A stretch of DNA of 64,000 bases, from positions 267,262-331,261 of the forward strand of contig JAOSJO010000025.1 in NCBI GenBank assembly GCA_027494055.1. The letters run 5' to 3'. Source of the DNA: Anaerolineae bacterium (lineage in GTDB: Bacteria > Chloroflexota > Anaerolineae > Aggregatilineales > JAFGMM01). Under the pieces are notes generated by a model. The model made no database searches. It worked only from the letters and a program-made list of their open reading frames with translations, and was not told the DNA's origin. Below are positions 51,151-60,814 of this stretch, piece by piece. Made by a program: the position numbers and the translations under genes. Within the stretch, counting starts at the first letter, position 1; each line of letters starts with the position of its first letter.

Positions 51151-52311
51151 GTGCACGTCCTGATGATCAGCCTCTCCACCCCTGTGCTCACTGAGCGCAT
51201 CGGCGACGCGCGCCAGCGCCACATCGACTATGCCGCACGTGCCGGCCACATCACCATGATCGTTTATGCCGCGCGCGCCGAGCGTCTGCGCCCCGAAACG
51301 CTTTCACCCCACCTGACCGTCATTCCGACACACAGCCGCGCGCGCCTGACGTTCGTATGGGATGCCTACCGCCTGGCGGCGCAGGTGCACCGCGAGCGCC
51401 CTGCCGACGCGATTACCACGCAAGACCCGTTCGGGACCGGGCTGGTCGGGTGGATGCTCAAACGGCGGTTCGGCTTGCCGCTGGAGGTGCAGAGCCACAG
51501 CACATTCATCGACAACCCCTACTTCCTTCGAGAGCGCGCTCTCAACCCCTGGCTCAACCGGCTGGCAAAGTTCATTGTCCGCCGCGCCGACTCTTGCCGT
51601 GTGGTCAACCGCTATGAGCGCGACAAATACATCGCGCTTGGCCTTGACCCGGCGCGCGTTCGGGTGATCCCCGTGCCGGCCAGCCTGGACCGGTTCCTGG
51701 CGCCAGTACCCCCGCAGGCGATCCAGGCGTTGCGCGAACGACTGGGCCTGCGCCCAGAGCACCGCGTCGCGCTGTGGGCCGGGAGGCCAGTCGGCTTCAA
51801 GAACCTGCCGTTGCTGTTTCAGGCGGTTGATCGGGCGCGGCGCGCCGTGCCCGACATGCGGCTGGTGCTGGTCGGAGACTTCAGCAAGGCCGAAGGCCTG
51901 CGCCAGCAGGCAGTCGCCCTGCTCGGCGACGTGGTGATCTTCGCCGGCGCGCTCCCGCACGCTGAGCTGCCCCCCTACTATGCGATGAGCCAGGTATACG
52001 CGCTTAGCTCGTACTACGAGGGGATGCCGAGGGTGTCGATTGAAGCGGCGGCAGCGGGCCTGCCCATCGTGAGCACGAATATCGCCGCTGTCCAGGACGC
52101 CGTGATCGACGGAGAGACCGGCTTTCTCACTCGCCCCGATGACCCCGACGACATGGACGAGAAGCTGGCATACCTGCTCCAGAACCCAGACCTGGCGCGC
52201 GCAATGGGCGAACGCGCGCGGCGGCACGTCACGCAGGTTTTTGACCGGGAACGCCTGATAGAGGCGCTGGTGGAGGGGTGGCAGGCAACCGCCGCCCTGC
52301 GGAGAATGTGA
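51151..52311 (+). CDS. GT4-family glycosyltransferase 1
   Basis: A 386-residue GT-B fold glycosyltransferase with the C-terminal donor-site signature SSYYEGMPRVSIEAAAAGLPIVSTN, as in GT4 enzymes that use activated sugar donors. It has no membrane segment and is probably cytoplasmic or membrane-peripheral. The GTG start has GGGAG 6 bases upstream. It is the first gene of a five-gene surface polysaccharide operon, following the thrS terminator. Intact. Confidence 0.88.
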   Translation: MHVLMISLSTPVLTERIGDARQRHIDYAARAGHITMIVYAARAERLRPETLSPHLTVIPTHSRARLTFVWDAYRLAAQVHRERPADAITTQDPFGTGLVGWMLKRRFGLPLEVQSHSTFIDNPYFLRERALNPWLNRLAKFIVRRADSCRVVNRYERDKYIALGLDPARVRVIPVPASLDRFLAPVPPQAIQALRERLGLRPEHRVALWAGRPVGFKNLPLLFQAVDRARRAVPDMRLVLVGDFSKAEGLRQQAVALLGDVVIFAGALPHAELPPYYAMSQVYALSSYYEGMPRVSIEAAAAGLPIVSTNIAAVQDAVIDGETGFLTRPDDPDDMDEKLAYLLQNPDLARAMGERARRHVTQVFDRERLIEALVEGWQATAALRRM

Positions 52312-52314
52312 CCC

Positions 52315-53385
52315 GTGCGTGTATTGATGACCACCCGCATCCTCGACGCGCAAGACCCGATTGTCGGGTTCACGCTGCACTGGGTGCGGGCGCTGGGTGC
52401 GCGTGTGAAGCGGCTGACTGTCATCTGCCAGGAGATGGGTGCAGCGGCGCTGCCGGGGAACGTCACGGCCACTTCGCTCGGCAAAGAGCGCGGCTTGGCG
52501 CGGGCCGGACAGCTCGCCGCCTTCTACCGGGCCGCATGGCGCGAGGTCCCGCGCAGTGACGTGATCTTCTGCCACATGATCCCACGCTACGCCTGGCTGA
52601 TCGCGCCGCTGGCGCGGCTGCATCGGAAGCCAATAGTGTTGTGGTTCACGCACCGCACTCCCAGCCGTGAACTCCGCCTGGCACTTGCGCTCGTGGACCG
52701 CGTGGCGACCGCCGCGCCGGACAGCTTCCCGATTCCCAGCCCCAAAGTGGTCGCCATCGGGCACGGCATCGACGCCGACCTCTTCGCGCCCGCGCGCGCG
52801 CCCGCCGAGGCCGCGCCGCCACAGGTGGTGATGGTCGCGCGGCTCTCGCCGAGCAAACACTACCGCACCATGATCCGCGCAGCGGCGCAACTCCGCGACG
52901 AGGCCGGGATGGAAGACGTGCGCTTCGTCGCGGTGGGCGGTGAGACGCCCGAATTTCCGCGCCACCGCGCCGAGCTTGAGGCCGAGGTCGCGCGGCTGGG
53001 CCTGGGCGAGTGCTTCCACTTCACCGGCGGGATGCCTTACAGCGCCCTGCCGGCGCTCTACCACCGGTCGGTGGTGGCGCTCAACCTCAGCCCGCCGGGC
53101 CACTTCGACAAGGCGGCGCTGGAGGCGATGTTGTGCGCCAAACCGGTCATCGTCGCCAACCCCGCCTACACCGACCTCCTGGGCGCGCACGCCGCCGCCC
53201 TGTTGCTGGACGACCCCGAAGACGCCGGGGGCCTGGCGGCGCGGCTCGCGGCGCTGCTGGCGGCGGGGCCGGCGGCGCGGGCGGCCATCGGCGCGGACCT
53301 TCGCCGGGCGACCCATGCGGCGCACAGCCTCGACGGGCTGATGGACCGGCTCGCCGCCCTGCTGCGCGAGGCCGCCGGGCAATGA
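52315..53385 (+). CDS. GT4-family glycosyltransferase 2
   Basis: A 356-residue GT-B fold enzyme. It has the acceptor-half segment VIFCHMIPRYAWLIAPLARLHRKPIVLWFTH and a donor-half VVMVARLSPSKHYRTMIRAAAQL followed by SPPGHFDKAALEAMLCAKPVIVANPAYTD. In the latter, the usual EGFG is replaced by PPGHFDKAALEAM. It starts at GTG 52315, 3 bases after the preceding stop. Likely part of one polysaccharide assembly pathway. Intact. Confidence 0.86.
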   Translation: MRVLMTTRILDAQDPIVGFTLHWVRALGARVKRLTVICQEMGAAALPGNVTATSLGKERGLARAGQLAAFYRAAWREVPRSDVIFCHMIPRYAWLIAPLARLHRKPIVLWFTHRTPSRELRLALALVDRVATAAPDSFPIPSPKVVAIGHGIDADLFAPARAPAEAAPPQVVMVARLSPSKHYRTMIRAAAQLRDEAGMEDVRFVAVGGETPEFPRHRAELEAEVARLGLGECFHFTGGMPYSALPALYHRSVVALNLSPPGHFDKAALEAMLCAKPVIVANPAYTDLLGAHAAALLLDDPEDAGGLAARLAALLAAGPAARAAIGADLRRATHAAHSLDGLMDRLAALLREAAGQ

Positions 53386-54581
53386 CGCGGCTGCTCTACC
53401 TCTCGAACGCGCGCCTGCCAACCGAGAAGGCGCACGGCGGGCAGATCATGCAGATGTGCGCGGCGTTCGCGGACGCCGGCGCGGAGGTCACGCTCTGGCA
53501 CCCGCGCCGCGTCAACCTGCCGGACCTCGCGGCGCAGGACCCGTTCACGCACTACGGCGTGCCGCGCAACTTCGCCGTGCGCACGCTCCCGTGCCTGGAC
53601 GGCTTCCCGCTGGCGCACCGGCTGGGCGACCCCGCGCCGCTGCTGCGGGCGGCGTTCGTGATCCAGGTCGTCACCTACGCGCTGGCGGCGCTGTGGCGGC
53701 TCCCGCGCGCCCGCGCCGACCTCTTCTACACCCGCGAGTCCGCCCTGCTGCTCCTCCTCGCGCTGAGCGGGCGCGGGCGCAGGACCGTCTACGAGGCGCA
53801 CCGGCTCCCCGGCTCCCGGCTGGGGCGCGCGGTACAGCGGTGGGCGCTGCGCGGCGCGGCGGGCGTGGTCGCGCTGACGCGCCAGCTTGCCGATGACTAC
53901 GCCGCACTCGGCGCGCCCGCCGGCCGCATCGTGGTCGCGCCCGACGCCGTGCAGTGGGCGCGCTTTGCGACGCTCCCTGACAGAGCCGACGCGCGCCGGG
54001 CACTCGGCGTGCCGGCGGGCGCGTTCGTCGCCGGGTACGTCGGGCGCTTCCACACGATGGACATGCCCAAGGGCCTCGACACGCTTGTGGAGGCCGCCGC
54101 GCGCACCGACGACGTGCACGTGTGCCTCGTCGGCGGGCCGGCGGAGACGGTAGGCGAACTGCGCGCGCGTGGTACACTCCCCGACGCGCGGTTGATCTAC
54201 CTGGGCCAGGTGCCGCCCGGCGAAGTGCCGCGCTGCCTGGCGGCGTTCGACGTGTGCGTGATGCCCTTCCCGTGGACCCGGCACTTCGCCTATTACGCCT
54301 CGCCGATCAAGCTGTTCGAGTACATGGCGAGCGGCCGGCCTCTCGTCGCCACCGACCTGCCCAGCACGCGGGAGATTGTCGCGCACGAGGTGAGCGCGCT
54401 GCTCGTCCCGCCGGACGACCCGGAAGCGCTCGCGGCGGCCCTCCGGCGGCTCAGGGACGACCCGGCGCTCGGCGCGCGGCTGGCGGCGGAGGCGCGGGCG
54501 CTCGTGGCGGCGTGCTACACGTGGAAGGCGCGGGCGGCAGGTATTCTAAAGTCCGTTGAAAGTCCGTTCTCTGAGGCATGA
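53382..54581 (+). CDS. GT4-family glycosyltransferase 3
   Basis: A 399-residue GT-B fold enzyme. It starts at an ATG overlapping the previous stop by four bases (ATGA). The acceptor domain begins MTRLLYLSNARLPTEKAHGGQI, and the donor domain contains GYVGRFHTMDMPKGLDTLVEAA and YASPIKLFEYMASGRPLVATDLPSTREI, the GT4 Glu motif. Intact. Confidence 0.87.
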   Translation: MTRLLYLSNARLPTEKAHGGQIMQMCAAFADAGAEVTLWHPRRVNLPDLAAQDPFTHYGVPRNFAVRTLPCLDGFPLAHRLGDPAPLLRAAFVIQVVTYALAALWRLPRARADLFYTRESALLLLLALSGRGRRTVYEAHRLPGSRLGRAVQRWALRGAAGVVALTRQLADDYAALGAPAGRIVVAPDAVQWARFATLPDRADARRALGVPAGAFVAGYVGRFHTMDMPKGLDTLVEAAARTDDVHVCLVGGPAETVGELRARGTLPDARLIYLGQVPPGEVPRCLAAFDVCVMPFPWTRHFAYYASPIKLFEYMASGRPLVATDLPSTREIVAHEVSALLVPPDDPEALAAALRRLRDDPALGARLAAEARALVAACYTWKARAAGILKSVESPFSEA

Positions 54582-55685
54582 CCATGCGTGTGGGGTTTGT
54601 CGCGCCCTCGCTGACGCCGACGCACGGGTGGGGACGGTATACGCTGGAGCTGGTCGGCGCCCTGGCGGCGACCGAAGGCCATGATTTCGAGGCGCTCGTC
54701 ATCACATCTGCCGACTCTCCAACCAACTGCGGCGCGCCGCACGTCCCGTGTTACCCGATTCTCCCGTCGCTGCCTTCGAGCCGGCGCTGGCTGACCGTGC
54801 GGGTGATACGCCAGATCCCGGCGGTCCGGCGGCTCACGCGCGCGTGTGCGCTCGTCCACTGCACGGCGGAGCCTTTTATCCCCCTCGGCGTCGGGAGCCG
54901 CCGGCCTCACGTGATGACGGCGCACGGGTCGCACCTGCCTGGGGCCGTCCAGCGGCGGTGGATCGGGAGGCTGTTTGCGCACGTGGCGCTGCGCGCGACC
55001 GTGGTGTGCGTGAGCGCCCATACAGAGTCGGTGGTGCGCGCGTGCCTGCCGGGCGCGCGCACGGTCGTGGTCCACAATGGGGTGAACTGGCGCTGGTTCG
55101 CAGAGCCAGACGGCGCGCCTGAGCCGATGCCCGGCCCCGTGATCCTCGGCGTAGGACAGGTCAAAGCGCGCAAGGGGTTTCAGGTGGTCGCACAGGCCAT
55201 GCAGATCGTGCGTAGCGCCTATCGTGATGCCACATACGTCATCATCGGCGACACCAGCGTTGACCCGAAGCTGGCCGCCCGGCTGCGCGCAACCCCCGGC
55301 GTGCGGCTGCTGGGCCGCGTGAGTGATGAGGCGCTGCGCGGGTGGTATCATCAGGCCGACCTGTTTGCGCTGACGCCGGTCACGGTGGGCGGCAAGTTCG
55401 AGGGCTTTGGGCTGGTGTACCTTGAGGCGGGCGCGGCGGGCGTCCCGGCGGTGGCCGCCTGCGGTTCGGGCGCGGAGGAGGCCGTTGTGCACAACGAGAG
55501 CGGGGTTGCTCGTGCCCCAGAACGACCCGGAGGCGACGGCGGCGGCCATCCTGCGCCTGCTCGACGACGCGGCGCTGCGCGCGCGGCTTGGGGAGGGCGC
55601 GCGCCGTCGCGCGCAGGCGCACGGGTGGGAACGGGTCGCCGCGCGGATGCTCGACGTCTACCGCGCAGCGTTGGAGGCCGGTTGA
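54578..55685 (+). CDS. GT4-family glycosyltransferase 4 (one indel)
   Basis: About 368 residues, joined near 55505 (GGGG run). It starts at an ATG overlapping the previous stop (ATGA). It has the acceptor half MRVGFVAPSLTPTHGWGRYTLELVGAL and the donor half GVGQVKARKGFQVVAQAM, with FEGFGLVYLEAGAAGVPAVAA as the GT4 motif. With the frame restored the C terminus is GLLVPQNDPEATAAAILRLLDD. Part of the operon. Confidence 0.85.
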
Positions 55686-57062
55686 ACGACATCAAGCAGC
55701 GTCTCCTGCGGCTCACCCAGATCAAGTTCGTGCGCGACAGCGCGATCTTGCAGGTGGGCAACGCGGTCACCATCGCGTCGCTGGTGCTGACCTCGGTTGT
55801 GGTCGTGCGCGGCCTGGATTCGGGAGCGTTCGGCGTGTACCGGCTGGCGGTCGCGCTCTACGGCACGCTCGTCGCGCTGGACCTGACCGGGCTGGGGCTG
55901 TCCACCATCGTGCGCCTGGCGTCGGCGCTCGCCATCGAGGACCCGGCGGAGACGCTTGGGCTGCTCGCGTACTACATCAAGGTCTCGGCGGCGGTGGCGG
56001 TGGGGATGCTGGCGCTGGCGTTCGCGCTGGGGCCGCCGGTGGCGACGTGGCTCTACGGCGACCCGGAGGTAGGCGAGCTGGCGCGCTGGCTGGCGCTGCT
56101 CTTCGTGCTCGACGCGCCGCAGCTCATGGTGCGGTGCGTGCTGCAGAGCGGGCGGCACATGGCGCGGCTGACCACGCTCACCACCCTCTCGGCGCTGGCA
56201 AGCCTAGGGCTGGTCACGGCGGCGGTGTTCGGAGGCCGGGGGCCGGGCGGGGTGATCGCCGCGCGGCTCGCTGCGAGCGCGCTGCTCAGCGCCTACGCGG
56301 TGGCGTACTACGCGCGGGTGCGGGGCCGGCTCAATCCGGCGCTTCCCGGCTGGGGGGCGGTGATGCGGCGCGCGGCGGGCGTCCCGGTGCGGCGCTACTG
56401 GGGCTTTGGCTTTGGCATCGCGCTCGACAAGAACATCTCGAACCTGTTCACGCTGCTGCCGTTGCAGGTGTTGGGCAGCCTGCACGGCGCAGAGGTCGCC
56501 GGCTTCCTGAGCCTGGCGCAGAGCGCGGTCAGCATCCCGTCGTCGATGTTCGACACGGTGATGCACAACCTGGGCGTCAGGCTGCCGCAAGACCGGGGGC
56601 GCGGCGACTACGCCGCGATGTGGCGCAATTACGCGCGCGTGACGGCAACGCTGGCGGCGGGCGGCGTGGTGATTTTCGGCGTGTTTGCGCTGGTCGCGCC
56701 GTGGCTCGTGCCGTTCCTGTACGAGGGAAAAGAGCCTGCCGACGGTGCCACTGGTGGGCGTGATGTCGGTGTACGGCGCGATTGCGGCGGCGGGCGGCAG
56801 CGTGAGCGCGCTCTACCGCACGCTGGAGCGCGTGCGGTGGGCGCTGGCGGCGAAGGTTGCGGCCCTCGTCCTGATCGCCGTGCCCGGTTACTGGCTCATC
56901 CGGGAGCACGCCGCGCCGGGCGCGGCATGGACAACGACCGCGCTCCTGGCGGTGAGCACGGCGGCGACGGCGGCGCTCGTGCTGCCTTACCTGCGCCGGC
57001 TCGCGACCAGGGTGGCGGTCCCGGCGCGCGCGCCGGAGGATGAGGAGCAGGCCGGCGCATGA
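55682..57062 (+). CDS. Polysaccharide flippase (Wzx/MATE-like; one indel)
   Basis: About 460 residues joined near 56740, with about twelve membrane helices. It starts at TTG overlapping the preceding TGA, with GGAGG 4 bases upstream. It opens [44 protein letters not shown], typical of the oligosaccharide flippase family, which moves lipid-linked sugars across the membrane. No polymerase or ligase gene is present in the window, so the full pathway is not visible. It closes the operon, 87 bases before a strong hairpin. Confidence 0.83.
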
Positions 57063-57127
57063 GGTCCCCGCCCCTTTCCGCCGCAATCGCCCTCGCCTAT
57101 CGATAAGCGGTGAAGCGTTGAACCGCA

Positions 57128-57182
57128 CAGGCTGCTATTTTCAGAGGAGCAGGCAGGGATACAGCCGTCGTATCCCTGCCTG
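57128..57182. terminator. Shared motif and bidirectional terminator hairpin
   Basis: GGCTGCTATTTTCAGAGGA (57130-57148) is the second copy of the motif at 41909. It is followed by perfect 13-base arms CAGGCAGGGATAC (57150-57162) and its complement (57170-57182). The hairpin lies between the convergent flippase and propeller genes. T runs on either side are short. Confidence 0.65.
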
Positions 57183-57196
57183 TCTTCTCGCTGGCG

Positions 57197-60100
57197 TCAG
57201 GGTATGCCGATGTGGAGCCTGTAACTCGCCTGCTCGCCGTCCACCAACTGCACCTGGATGATGTAGCTGTCGGTGAAGAGTTCCGGCGTCGTGAGCCGTA
57301 GCTCCTCGTCCGGGCCGGTCATGAACGTCACCAGGCTGCCATCGCTGCGGAACAGGTACAGACCCAGCACAGACGCCCCTGTCACGTTCTGCAGCCGGAG
57401 CGTGATGATGTCGCCGCCGTTGGCGCTGATGCCCCACTGGTCGAAGGGGTCATCGGGGATCACCACGCCGTCGTGGACCGCACCGTAGCCGGTCGGGCCG
57501 CCGCTGATCGGGCCGGGCGTCGGTGTGGGCGGCACGCGCAGGTAGCCGCCGGACGGCTCGATCTCCGGCTCGCCGACGCGGACGTGGACCAGGAAGCCCT
57601 CGCCGTTGAGCCAGGCGTCGTCAGGCGAGGTCGCCACAACCTCGTCGATCTTCAGCGTCGGTTCCAGAAAAACCCAGTCGCAGGCCATCCAGTCGCAGCG
57701 CGAGAGCAGGTTTTCGTCCTCGGTGAAATTGTCCCTGCCCAGCACCCAGAAAATCTCCCGCGAGCCGTGGCTGATGCGCCTGATGGTCGGCTGGCCGTAC
57801 ACCTCAAGCGTCCCTGGCGGCACCCACATCTGGTTGTTCTCATCCAGGTAGGCCGCGCGCCCGGATCCAAACCACAGCCGGCCATCTGGCGCGAGTTCCA
57901 TGTCGGCGACCGGGTGGGTCAATTCCGCCGTCGAGGGGAAGCGCATCCAGTAGGTGATGTCAGGGTTGTACATGCGCAGGTTGAACGAGAAGATGCTGGA
58001 CCCGAAGAACACGCGGTCATCCACGCCGCCCAGCGCCATGTCTTCCCAGAACTCTGAAGAGCGGAAGCCGAGCACCGGCGCGGTCGTGCCGTAGCGGATG
58101 AACGTCCAGTCCACCTCGTCGAAGACCCCAGCACGGCGCGGTTTGACATCCATAGCGGGCCATCCGGCAGGTTAACGATGTCGTACAGCCCGCCGCCGCG
58201 CAAGTCTTGCTCAAAGACCAGCACGATATCCCACGCGCCATCGACGTAGCGCGCGACGCCGCGCCGGTCCACGTACCACAGCACGCCCTCCGAGTCGACC
58301 ATGGCCGAGAGCGGGCTGAGCGGCGCATTCGGCAGCGGTTGCGTGGGGCGCAGTGGCGTCCAGTCGCCCGCGCCCTTGCGATAATCGACGCTGAACTGCC
58401 CTAGGAGAAAGACTTCGTCGTCGCGGAAGATCAGGTCGCGGTGGCGGCCACCCATCAACTGGTCCTCGGCGGTGAAGATCGTCCATTCCGCGCCGTCCCA
58501 CATCGACACTGTGCCCGACAGGCCGGTGACCCACGTGTTGCCGGCCGGGTCCGCGCCGACGCGGCCGGCGACCGGGTTCGCCTCCGGCAAGGTCAGCCTT
58601 TCGAACGCGCCTTCCTGATAGCGGAACAGCGCGCCCGCCTCGGTGACGACCCACACGCCGCCGTCGCCGGTGGGGGCCATGTCGCGCAGCGTGACGTCCG
58701 GGCCGAGCGGGGACAGGTCCGCCACCTGCCACGCGCCGGTGGCCGTGTCATAGGCGCGCAGGTCTTTCCGGTCGCGCAGCCATATCAGGCCGGTCACGGG
58801 GTCATAGCGCATTGGCTCGCCGGTGTTGCCCAGGTAACGGATGGGCAGGTCGGCCACAGTCTCGAAGGTCTCCCCGTCGAACTTCACCAGGAAGCCGCCG
58901 TAGTTGTCGAACTGAAGCATGTAAGGCGCGGTGATGAACCAGATGTTGCCGTCCTCGTCAAGCTCAAGCTGGTCGATCACGGTCCCGATCAGGCGCGAGC
59001 GGGCGTGAACCGGGATGCCGTCGCGCTGCTCGTAGAGGAACCACTCATCGTTGCGCCAGCGCCACAGGCCCATCGTGCTCGCCAGCCAGGCGGTGCCCTC
59101 GGCGTCTACCGCCAGGTCGTTCATGAACGAAAACGCGATGGGATGGTTGGGGTTGCCTGAGACGCGCGCCGGCGCGAGCGGCACCCAATCGTTTTCGGGC
59201 TGGTCTGCGATGTCGCCCTCGTTGAACGTCCACAGGTCCGCGCGCCCGCGCAAGGCGTAGACCTTGCCGTCAGCGCCCACCGTGCCGAACGAGAGGCCGG
59301 GCACGTCGCGGAAGGAGAAAGGGTTCTCTGAGAAGATCGGCCAGGTCTCCGCGTCGTCGGCGAGGCGCACTTTGCTCGAACCGCCCATGAACAGGATCGG
59401 GTCGTCGGCCAGTTCGGGGGCGTTGGCGACCGCAAAGGCCGGGGACCAGGCGGGCATACTCGGCCCGGCGACGCGAAGCGCCTGCCAGCGCTCGCCGTTC
59501 CAGTGCAGCGCGCCGATCTCGGTGAGAATCCACAGCCGGCCGTCCAGGTCCATGCGCATGCCGCGGATCGTCCGAACCTGGGCCACCGATGGCTCTTCCT
59601 GGACCGCGTCCGGCTCAACGAAATAGCGCGGCAGCGGCGCTGCCGGGACAAACATACCCTCCGCCTCGTCGAGGATGGCGAGGTTCTGCTCAAGGTTCCA
59701 GCCCGACAGGGTCCACACGTTGCCTTCAGGGTCAACGCGGATATCGGCATAAGTGGAGCCAACCACGCCCTGATCGGGGCCGAAGGCCTCCCACGTCTCG
59801 GTCGCCGGGTCGAAGCGCGCCGCGCCGGCGGAGGTCCGCACCCAGACGCGGCCCTGAAGGTCCGAGTCGAACGAGAAGATGCGCTGCCCCCAGTCATACG
59901 CGGGCAGGCCCATGTCCTCAGCATAGTGATATTCGCGCCAGGAGTCTTCGTCTTTGATGTAGCGGTAGGCCACTTCTGGCCCGGCTACCCAGACCTCACC
60001 CTCCGGGCTGGCAAACAGCGTGTTCTCCGGGCGGAAGGTCTCGGTGCGCCACGTGTGCAGGCGCAAGCCGTCGAAGGCGGCCACCCGCACGCGCGGGTGA

Positions 60101-60636
60101 TACATCCAGAGCCAACCCGTCGTGTGATCGACGGCCATCACCCTGGGGTTGGTGTAGACGCTGTTGACCAGCGCCTCGTAGTGCTGGCCGAGCCACCAGG
60201 CGTCGTCGCCACGGTAGCTTGTCACGGTCCGGCCTTCGTCGTCGAGCAGCGCGAGCTGGTCGCCGACCGACCAGAGCCGCCCCTCGCCGTCCACGATGAG
60301 GGAGGTCAGGCGCACGTTGCTGACCACCGCCCCGTCGGTGCGCACCTCCCAGGGGTCGAGTTCGACGGGAGCACCCGACGGCGTCTCGACGGAGGGCACT
60401 TCGGTTTGATACTCACCCTCGCGGTCCCAGCGGATGAGGCCGACATAGTTGACCGCCCACGCGGCGTCTTCTGAGAACACGATGTCGTTCAGCGCGCTGG
60501 CATTGCCGTAGAGGGTCACGGTCGATGGCAGTGGGGCCGCCGCTGCTTCGGGGAGGCCGGCCGGCAACAGCCCGGCAACGAGCGCCGCCACCATGACAGC
60601 GACAAACACCGTCCTTGGCGTAGCAGAGGTTTTCAT
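57197..60636 (-). CDS. Secreted beta-propeller protein with a C-terminal PPC-like domain (one indel)
   Basis: About 1,146 residues, joined near 58130. A signal peptide (TVFVAVMVAALVAGLLPAGLPEAAA) leads into many propeller blades, each with a pattern such as DGEGRLWSVGD, SPEGEVWVAGP, DLQGRVWVRTS, DPEGNVWTLSG and DLDGRLWILTEIGAL. This is the blade style of the two-component-regulator propeller family, but no kinase or other output domain follows. A Pro/Thr linker leads to a C-terminal PPC-like beta domain (FDQWGISANGGDIITLRLQN). A surface-located ligand-binding role is inferred. AGGAG lies 9 bases before the ATG. Confidence 0.77.
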
Positions 60637-60716
60637 TGAACAGTTCTCCTGGAGCGTATCGCAATCTTAACGCGATGGAAACAACGAGGGCCAGTCCCTT
60701 TCTCCCTTTAACCAAC

Positions 60717-60745
60717 ATACTAAGAAACTGTATACCATAGGTAAA
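60717..60745 (-). promoter_or_regulatory. Promoter of the propeller protein gene
   Basis: On the minus strand TTTACC (60745-60740), a 17-base spacer and TAGTAT (60722-60717), 80 bases before the start codon, in an AT-rich stretch. Confidence 0.45.
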
Positions 60746-60814
60746 CGCCAGGTGAACCTTTTTCTTAGATGTTGGCTGGAATGGTGCGCGCCTGGCAGGG
60801 ACGGCGCAGGCACG

